Positions 55,440 to 64,000 of a stretch of DNA of 64,000 nucleotides are shown piece by piece. The notes under the pieces were generated by a model that saw nothing but the letters and a program-made list of their open reading frames with translations, ran no database searches and was not told the origin of the DNA. Every line of letters begins with the position of its first letter. The first letter of the stretch is position 1. The position numbers and the translations under genes were made by a program. This stretch comes from Topomyia yanbarensis (Eukaryota > Arthropoda > Insecta > Diptera > Culicidae), in the NCBI RefSeq assembly GCF_030247195.1, contig NC_080672.1:1612001-1676000 (forward strand), in the 5' to 3' direction.

Positions 55440-58020
55440 CTCCGCGATTATTTCTCGTTTTTCTGTTTCTTTTACGTGTTTCCGGCGTCCGTTTTCTCTT
55501 CAGGTGGTTAAACCGTGTCCGGGACGCGTGTGACGAATTGAGTTCGGCTTCTGCTCGGTCCCACAGTTGGGGAAAGTGCCGTTTTTCAGAAGCTGGTTCC
55601 GGTGAATTCAGTTACGTCGGTCTGCCGCGTCTCTCGCTTTTGTCTGTTTTGGTGTCACATCATTGCAATGCAGCAAAAGTTCACGTTTGACCGTCGGGAT
55701 TGGTAGTGTGTGTCAAGCTGAATTTGCTGCTTTGGTGTCGTGCGTGTGTACAGTGTGTTTCGTAGTGGATCGGTATCACTTCTGGTTCTTGTAATCAACA
55801 GGAGTGCACCATTTAAAATAAAATGATCGGGTGTGTTTTTACATACAACATTCGAATAAAATTAATCGTATCGGAAGGTTTTATTAGCGACCAGCTACAC
55901 GCAGAGCACACATACCACTCCATGGATGAAACTGGAACAGGAGTTGGAAGAAAGGCAACATTCAACACATGAAAAGAGTGAGTTCGTTCCGACATATATG
56001 TGTATATGTACAATTTTTTCTATTCGCTTGCGTGAGTGCGTTCTCATGGCTGTGTTTATTTTTCATTCCACTAGAAAACACGAGAACGTAGGTATGTTTG
56101 GTTCCAGAAATGTGTGAAGGACAAATGAAGTATGCAATATTAATGCGAGATTGAGATTAAAGCAATATTTATACTTATCCGATCCGTTTCAGTGGCGTTT
56201 CGGTGCCGTGCGCGGGCACCGGTATTCTTTCATGCGGGCTGGATGCGAGCATTCACACTTCTCCAGTACGGCATCGTGCCGGACAGGTGTGAGTGCTCGC
56301 ATTTGAAGTGTGTCGGGGAGTATGGGTGTCCGTGCGCCGTGCTGGGCCGTCGCTGGGTCGGGTCGGAGGGGGTGGGGGTGAATTTGGCTTTAACCGGGCG
56401 GAATTTGTGAAGAAACGCCAAATAACGCGCACTCCTATGTTGCATGCATGCGTGTCCATAACCATTGCAACTGTGTCGGTGTCCTAGACGTCAAAAAACT
56501 GAATGGGTGAGTTTATTATTGACTGAGTCGGGTAAACTTATTGAGGAGCAATGTGATATATTCAGGTGTGGCCAAGATGGCTTTTTGGTATTCGTGGGAT
56601 GAACTGTACATGAGCGGTGTGAGTGATCTCAGAATGGATCGGCTTGCTTTCGTCATACCGTTCGTTCCGCTCCCATTGAGTTGTGTGAGCACTGTGACGT
56701 CGACCCGTTGTGCTTCTGGATTGTTCACATATTTTTGGTTGCCAACATTTGCAGGCCGTGTGTTCAGCCACTCCTGTATATGCCACATTGATTGAGGTGG
56801 ACCTGGGTGCGTTTGGCAGACTCTTTGTTTACTCTTCCGCTAGCAACTCGGTCGCATTTGTGTTAGTTTTTTTGACTGTTGTAGTATGCTAGTGAAGATC
56901 ATGGTCTTTTGAGATGTACTGCAACATTATTGGAAAGTTTGACTTGACCTATATGAGATGGTTGCGGGGGAGTTGCTTGGTGGTAGCGCTAGTGAAAGGA
57001 CGTGTTTTGTGTATGCGGTCAGTCGTCGCACCTTCAATTTGTTCAATTAGTTCCTCAAATATAATGGTAGTGTACGTATGCAAAAAATAAAATGTGCGAG
57101 CAGTAATAATCATTCAATGATGGAATAATGCATTCGTACGTAGCTATTTAAGTGAAAAATGTGTTCTCCTCAAAATTTTCGGTTATTCGATGACGAAGCC
57201 TTACAAAAGTTGTGTTGTACAGAGAATACAGTGTTAGTAAGTTCCGATGGCGATTTGTAACCGATTGGCATGTAAAAGCGAGCGAGGCGTACGGCAGAAC
57301 TACTCGGGTGAGCTCGGTCCATGTCTGTGTGCGTTTTTAATTTTCTTACAGGTACTGTGTATGTGACAAAAGTAGAAATGTGACGGCAACGAACGTGCCA
57401 TGGTGATTGAACGAGTGTAAATAAACGAGTGAGTATGGGAGAGTGTTTTGAGTGTTCCCATGCCTAAATATCTCGCGTGTTTTTGTGAACGGCCGATAGG
57501 CGTGCTGTCGGAGTTCGCTTTGGGGGGGAATTCCAGACAGTCGCTTGGTAATTTCGGAGACGTCTGCCCGCTGGGTTCCGCGATGTTCGCGAGGTTGGTG
57601 TGGCAGCCCCCTTGTGGGGTTTCGTGTCAGTTAACGGATGTCAGCTAGTCGATTTCCTCGATTTGCCCAAGGCTAATAAACGATTATTGATTTTCGAGTA
57701 TTCTAGTGATTAATCGATTATCTGCGTTAATTGAGTACAGAACGCATGACTACTTGTGTTGCCTTATGTATTTTCGTTGGAATGGTTTCTGCGGATATGA
57801 TCTTCTATATATGCTCTTTGCGGACTTGCGGCCGGAGGGAGTTTGGTGCGCTTTGACGGTATTTTTGTCTGCTGTTTTTGGCGCTTCGCTAGCCTGTGTG
57901 TAACGAATCGAAATGGATCATTACCGGAATGTGAACTTGTCGTTTTCGGGACAGTGTGGTGTTTGGTATCATGTGTGCTAGTTGACTTTGTTGCCAAGCC
58001 GAGGTGCGCGAAATAAAACT
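55440..58020. other. GC- and GT-richer unique stretch, no supported gene
   Basis: Compared with its surroundings this stretch is richer in G, T and CpG on the plus strand, without repeats that I recognise. Short frames exist on both strands but none shows a domain, a signal peptide with a partner exon, or a convincing splice chain. It could be untranslated exon or promoter sequence of a gene outside the window. Confidence 0.35.
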
Positions 58021-58893
58021 TTATGAAAGCTAAAAGATCAATAGAGATTAAGTATACAGTAGTTAAATCAATCGCGCGCGGAATTGATTGTTCCGAATCG
58101 ACATTGTATTATTTACTTAGAATCGGTATTTTATTGAACTATTGTCTTAGAAATAACACAGTTTTTCATACTACGTTTTTGAAGTTCAATATTAGTAAAA
58201 GTCACTTTTGCTACGAAACCATTATACATGTGCAATTCCAACTATCTATAAGAATACTACAATAAAGTAACTCACACACAAATACCTGTTGCATATGATT
58301 TCGAATTTATTTCAAACGATCGGCGGGTAAAGTTAGCACCGATACAGCAGAAACCACCAAAAATTCGTCGCGTGATAAAAAAGGGGATGAAGCCGATTTA
58401 TTAAAATATCCAAGGCTCCTCATAGTCGGCTATCAGGAGTTCAAGTTGCTTATTCGGCCTACCGTACTAATACAACAAATGATAAATTCCCCAAATTCTC
58501 GGCAGCCGGCTGACCAGAGCAATTATTGCATGATAACGCTATTAGCACACTTACTAACAAATCTTCCCTTCCCGTGATACATGTGGAGATGCAGAGGATT
58601 CCTCGGTCTCTGGTAGCAACATGTATCGGACTAACATTCCTTCCTTCCCCGGAAGATCTGCATACGGACGTGGCCGGTGTCGGTATTGATTAGCATGCAG
58701 GGATTAATATCGATTGCACAATGTGATTCATCATGTTATTCCCTAGCATGTTGTTCCAATGAACATTTTGCAATCTAAATTGGTCCTGGTCAATCACGGA
58801 GTAGCAACCACGGGCGATCTCTTATGCTTATACTTATGCTTTAAATTGGCTGACAGTTTTAGATATCACAGCCGGAGGAAAACAAACCTACAA

Positions 58894-58934
<41 letters not shown>

Positions 58935-59388
58935 TGACTTGCATAGAACTCTATTGTTTATACCCTACCATTTCGGTACGGTACCGTGTCTCCTTAGTTA
59001 ACCGGATCGTCATGTGCAACTCGCCCAGGTTAAAATGCAGCTTCAGTGCACCTTTCAGCCCGTTCACAGTCCTGATATCATCCTGGTCTATACACATAAT
59101 CACTGTCTAAGGGCTTAAGGCTTTAACTTCTGGCTTTTCACCCAGTGATGTGGTAAAAATCTCTTGTATAATTGAGCTGTTAATCGTGGGGTCCTCCTTC
59201 AAGTCGAGTATATGTATGTAATTGTGTATATGTGTGTATGTATGTATACATGTATTACAATGCGTATATGTATGTAGGTATTTGTATATGTATGTGTATA
59301 TTTTTTATGTATACATCTATGTATGTTTACATTCGTATTAATTTACATGTCGTTTAAATTTCATTATTTTTTGGTTTGTGTGTGTGTG
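58021..59388. other. Unassigned, microsatellite-rich
   Basis: It contains (GT)n at 58897-58931 and TATG/TGTA-rich sequence at about 59205-59345. CATGTGGAGATGCAGAGGAT and GACGTGGCCGGTGTCGG near 58580-58690 look like old transposon 3' sequence, but the family is not certain. Confidence 0.45.
58897..58931. repeat. (GT)n microsatellite
   Basis: About 17 GT units without interruption. Confidence 0.95.
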
Positions 59389-62300
59389 CAGGCCCGACGA
59401 GAGGGGGGGTCAGGGGGGGCAACTACCCTGGGGCCCGGGCCTGTTTTGGGGGCCCGCATTTTTAACCGAATTAAATTTATTTTAATTTAATTGTTGAAGT
59501 TTATTGTTTCTGTTGACACTGCAAATATATTACAATCAAATACGTTCCAATGGTTTTCTGAAGTAGGTGAACGTAACCCAATCAGATTCATTTAACAGTG
59601 CAATTGAACCATTCTGGTTTCATTTATCGCAAGTGTTTTTCAAAGTGTGCAGTATGAAGTGGTATACAATTTATCATATTCCTAGCTAACTGTCACTAAT
59701 AAAAGTTGGATATTCTCGGAATAGGATTGATGAGTAGATGACGAAAATCAATGTATTTTGAAAATCAAGATGGCGAATTCCAGTTAAGACATCATTATAA
59801 CTTAAAATATTGACGTTTTCGAAATAAGATAATCATATAATCGATATAGGTATAGTGATTTGTGATGCGAATGATATGATTATAGAAAACTTTTCTCAAC
59901 CAGAAGACGCTATATTGGCCTTCAAAACGGCATCGCTCATCTACTCATCAAACCCGCTTAAAAATACCCTCATAGTTTATACAGATATTGTTCGAAATAG
60001 CTCCAAGCTACCGTTTCTATCATCTACTCGTCAAGCCCTTTTCAAAAATTCCCAAATTGTTAGGGTTATCGAGATTATTGTTCAATCGGAAGTCTCCATC
60101 CTGGATTTCAAAAAGGTAACAAATATCCATTTTCATCATGTACTTGTCAAGCCCGTTCCGGAAATACCAATATTGTTAGGGTTATCGATAATATTGCTCA
60201 ACCAACGAATTTTAATAAGAATGTGAAGAGAACTTTTTTTACGATCTAAATCCCAAAAAACGAACTAATTTAATTTTCGAACCCTTGGCTTGGTTCGTAA
60301 ATGGAGGTTGCAGTGTACACATTTGATGCAGAAAATATGGGAATTTAACTAGATACTTATTCTACCCATTAGTTTCCACCAAAAGTTGAAATTCTTTCTC
60401 TCACAACTCTCTGTCTCAGTCTTTTAACAGCAGATTTCGCTGTTGGATCCCAGTCATCGCATTCGGAATGTTTTCTCTCTGAATGTCAGCGCAAATGTAA
60501 CAACTGATTCCAAAACCGATTTCCAATGGGTGACATACAATTTCATCTCAGTCCAGATTATCGTATGAAAGTTAGCTTCAGGGCAAAAAAGAGTATGCAT
60601 AAAATTGCTGCCTTCACCACAGTCTGAAATATTTGAAAATATCCAGCCGGTTAATGCACCCATTGGAAAATCATTCAATATCAGTGTTAACCTTCCGGTA
60701 GACGCACTAGTACACAGAGTACGCGTCACTCAGGAAATCAAGCGAAAGCGTCTTTGAACACCAGCGCCTACTCGTTCAGTGAGCCATGCACGCGACTTCA
60801 GGAAGGCCAGACATAAAGGAAGGCCAGACATAAAGTGTATAACTTTTGAACGGGTGCTTATGGACAAACAATTTTACCTTTGTTTTGTAGGTGAAACCTA
60901 GTCCTATTAGAATAATTGATAGAATAATTACAATTTTTGCCGATAGTGAAGTCACACGGGTTCAAAAAAAGGCCAAAATTAAATCAAAATCAGTTATAAG
61001 TCTTTACACAGCATTCACAGCTATCTGGTCTCTTCTGAAAAGTTGTGTGTTTTATGATGATAAAAAATACCTTAGAACATTGTTAATGCGAAAAATTAGA
61101 AATAAAAAAGTTATGAGTAAAAATAGGAAATGAAGGAGTTCACCCTAGAGAACTTCTCATAACTCGATTACTATGAGTGACAGAGACAACATGTCTTCTG
61201 CAAAATTTATAAAAATACTCTCCTCTACAACTTTGTCGAAGACAGCTAAGCGCTATCTCTTTCGGTTCAAAAGTTAGATTTTCTATAGCCTACTATGATC
61301 ATTTTTTTAAAAAGATAATATCACCAAAAGATGGCGTTTTTTACACACACAAACATAGTAGGATATATGAAATCACTAATATGGACAGTTTTGACTCCAG
61401 TGAATTAAGTACCTCAAAACGCTGTTTTGAGCCACTGTGCAAAGTGGCGTTTACAGAATTTTGACAACCTGCTTGGTTACTGAGATATAGCGAGAAACGT
61501 GCTGAGAAATTTTTCATTTTTTACTTCAATTGACTGTGTCTAGGGATTGGCTCAAATTATCTTGATGTAAAAGATGTTTTTATATGTAAAACTATCTGAG
61601 AAACACAATGGCATACTCATTTTCAAAACAAAAATGCACGAATTGTGAGAAAAATGCAAGTTAAGTTTTAAACTGGAAATGTAGCATATTTGGCAACACT
61701 GTAACCAAAAATAACTATTTTTTCTAAATTCCCTCACTCATTTCCTTCAAAATGCATCTCATCGATTGTTCATAGACCAAATGAAGCCAAAGATATGAAT
61801 AAAAGTTAATAATTGCTGATTTTTTTCTATGGAAAATTTTCCATGCACGATTATGACACCCTACAAATTTTGTCATCAATACACGCCTATGGCACGTGTA
61901 AGTGTGACTTTTGTTCACATTTATAGTGAAAACTCGCAACATAGTCAACCGATCTTCGTAATATTTGAGAGATTAATACAGAATAGATAGAAGCATCAAT
62001 TGCCTTCTTTGAATTGTTTGTGTAATTTCTAAGTTTCAAGATATTCAATCTCAAACTTTAAAAATCGTTTTTCTCGAAATCTGCTAAATGGCGCTTGTCA
62101 TAAGATAGCACAACAGCGACGAGCTAGCATAGAAACAAGATTCAGTTTGCTCCTGAAACCGAACATATGCGAACATGAATGCGTTGTACCGAAAAGCAAA
62201 GGACGAGGGAAACAAACCAAACATTCGATTCATCGCGGCGGGCATGAATTGAATTTTGTTTCTCTTTCAAGCTCACGAAGGGATGTCAATTTTTCTAAGC

Positions 62301-62669
62301 TCTGATTCTGGGCAGCATTATTGTGCGTCAAGGGAGCATGAACAATGCCGATATGGACTGTATGGCAATGCCACAAAAAAGGTTTCCAATTGGAATGGTA
62401 AATCGGACGCAAGTCATTCTAATGGCCAGACACAAATATTCTTTTATTAATTTTTATTTTTTCTATCTATTACATGTTTAAAATACTGACGACTCTGTTA
62501 AGCTAACGCGTTGAATCGTGTCAAATAAACAATTTTCATAACAAATAGTTCAATTGAAACGGTTGCATCCGTATAGTTTCTCTAATCGATATTGAAATAA
62601 GAAGTCATATATGGTAGGGCCCGTCAGTACTTCAAACCCCGGGGCCCGGCGCGGCTCTCGACGGCCCTG
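59389..62669. mobile_element. hAT-like remnant with CAGGSCCG termini
   Basis: The left end CAGGCCCGACGAGAGG and the complement of the right end, CAGGGCCGTCGAGAGC, are inverted repeats; G-rich subterminal GGGGCCCGGGCC and GGGGCCCGGCGC also correspond. The 8-bp flanks (TGTGTGTG; CTAACCAC) do not match, so either one edge was rearranged or the two ends belong to different copies. No transposase frame is seen. The interior includes roughly 110-bp imperfect repeats near 59870-60200 (CATCTACTC[AG]TCAA[AG]CCC). Confidence 0.45.
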
Positions 62670-62689
62670 CTAACCACACAAGATTGTGG

Positions 62690-63600
62690 CCCCAAATAGT
62701 AACTTGGGATGAGTATATACTTGCTTCCAGTGACCTTACACTTATATGTAGTTTTCCTTATAAAATCTTCAATGTGAGAGATCCTTCTCGCGATAAATGG
62801 CTAATAGATTATTTGAAGATCGAAGATTGTTACACTAACGAGTTTTTATTGGAGGGCCGAGCCGGTGCTGGTATCTACAGTTATGAATCAAGATTAGTCT
62901 AATCTCTTTTGCTTGAAGGATACTGAACCGTATTTCAAGTGAAAATCTTCGCGATTCTGTGTGGTACACAAATCAGCATTTCAACAGTGATTTGATGGTA
63001 AAAGAAGTTATTTTTGGTCGGACAGTCAGGCTACCTTGAATTCAATTAGATTGACAGGTTCGAGATCGAAATTAGTAATCGCATGTCGAACTCAAATTAA
63101 AGAATTCAGCATTTCAAATGCTATCTACCTTTTATTGGTTCCCACTCATTCCGGTAGTACTGGAAATGAATTGGCGGACAAATTGGCTAGAGCAGGCGCT
63201 GTCACTGACTTCGTTGGTTCAGAATCAATTTTACCACTAACGATAAGTTGGACAAAGCACAAGATTCGCTCTTGGGCTGCGTCCGCGCATGCCAACCATT
63301 GACGTAGCTTGCAAACTTGCGTTCTAACAAAAACTTTTCGGCCGGGTGGGAGGCCGAAAATGTCAAAGAATTTGTTGCATTTTTCCAAGCAAAATGGTAG
63401 TATGTTAGCTAGAGCACTGATTGGACATAGCAAACGCAATTATCACATGGCTACTATTCAGCGTGCTAGGTATGATTCGTGCGATCTTTGTGATTCTAAT
63501 TATGGAACTCCATATCATTTGATATGTAACTGCCCTGCAGTAATGCAATTGCGTATCCGGATCTTACGTTTTCCATAGAGGATGTGTGTCTAAGGCGAAC
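62690..63600 (+). pseudogene. LINE ORF2 C-terminal remnant with RNase H domain
   Basis: Broken plus-strand frames give an RNase H domain: LLEGRAGAGIYSYESRL, VFQVKIFAILCGTQ, SRSKLVIACRTQIKEF, and STGNELADKLARAGA with the conserved N-E-x-A-D segment. Then follow IRSWAASAHANH, PKMSKNLLHFSKQNGSMLARALIGH and a zinc finger CDLCDSNYGTPYHLICNC. The layout is that of RNase H-bearing LINEs such as the LOA/I group. Many stops and shifts mark it as dead; the reverse transcriptase lies outside or is lost. Confidence 0.78.
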
Positions 63601-64000
63601 ACCTTAAGGTTAAAAGGCAAATTCGATACATCTATTGATTCATTGCTCGTAAGTTGTACGTAACCCGTGATTTGAGATCATATTCCTTCAATATAATAAC
63701 AAATAATACTGATAAATCTTCAAATAGAAATGTGTTACAAATGGTGGAAACAAGGGAACAAAATCGTCATTTCAAAACTGGGATTGGACAGAAGGATATC
63801 TAGCATGGGTAAGATGGACATACAATATGAGTCGAGTTAACTAGGGCTCAACATTTTCGATACGTACAAATTTTAATCTTTTATGCGGAACGAGTACCTA
63901 AATAAATCGAAATGAGCGAGAGTGTGCCTGTGTAAATACACCGAGCTTCAAGGTGTTGCACGAAGCTCAAAACAATCGGCTTTCCAAATTTGAGAACCGT
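63601..64000. other. Tail of LINE remnant and unassigned sequence
   Basis: The first part may be the 3' untranslated region of the LINE relic. Nothing else is recognised up to the end of the window. Confidence 0.4.

Noticed and set aside
55349..57903. Several frames of 60-113 codons
   Set aside because: No conserved motif, no coherent start or splice structure; probably chance frames in GC-richer DNA.
59855..60226. 123-codon plus-strand frame
   Set aside because: It reads through roughly 110-bp imperfect repeats inside a probable transposon remnant and has no domain.
1..64000. tRNA, rRNA, CRISPR arrays or defence-type operons
   Set aside because: No cloverleaf with A and B boxes, no rRNA-like block and no spacer array was recognised; a covariance-model scan would be the decisive check.

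Overview
This window looks like nuclear DNA of a dipteran insect, most likely a culicine mosquito. The host-type genes have very short introns (62 and 67 bp), intergenic DNA is AT-rich, and most of the window is transposable-element sequence of insect type: BEL/Pao and Ty3/gypsy LTR elements, an ITmD37E-like mariner, many MITEs, and non-LTR retrotransposon debris. The organism is inferred from this content; no marker gene is present.

Only two host-type protein genes can be supported. Both lie on the minus strand, about 16 kb apart (17.58-18.38 kb and 34.03-37.22 kb). They share a layout: a signal peptide in exon 1, a single phase-2 mini-intron, a long hydrophobic hairpin with an F-x-L-I-P-x-K motif, and a C-terminal helix. 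I call them paralogues of an unrecognised family. The second carries a Ser/Asn/Asp-rich array of roughly 39-residue repeats and is cut by a 761-bp PIF/Harbinger-type MITE with a TTA target duplication. Taking out the MITE and one TTA leaves an open frame of about 790 codons, so the gene was whole before the insertion.

Layout: 0.25-5 kb, a piggyBac-like non-autonomous element and several MITEs; 5.44-12.70 kb, a complete BEL/Pao element with 5-bp target duplication, near-identical LTRs and a broken pol; 13-17.5 kb, repeats including a foldback element with 8-bp duplication; 17.6-18.4 kb, gene A; 19.4-26.3 kb, degenerate non-LTR ORF1 copies, one split by a 5-kb hAT-like element that itself holds a mariner fragment and a foldback MITE; 27.4-29.4 kb, two more 8-bp-TSD MITEs; 30.75-33.36 kb, a tandem 1.19-kb repeat; 34.0-37.2 kb, gene B with its MITE; 39.8-45.0 kb, a 3'-truncated Ty3/gypsy element; 46-46.8 kb, R1-like reverse transcriptase debris; 48.1-54.0 kb, a young Ty3/gypsy element with identical LTRs; 54-64 kb, mostly unassigned sequence with microsatellites, a hAT-like remnant and an RNase H-bearing LINE remnant.

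No rRNA, tRNA, CRISPR or bacterial-type operon was seen. The retroelements encode their own replication proteins (gag, protease, reverse transcriptase, RNase H, integrase) and no env-like ORF was seen. Exon limits come from splice consensus and frame only; no transcript evidence was available.
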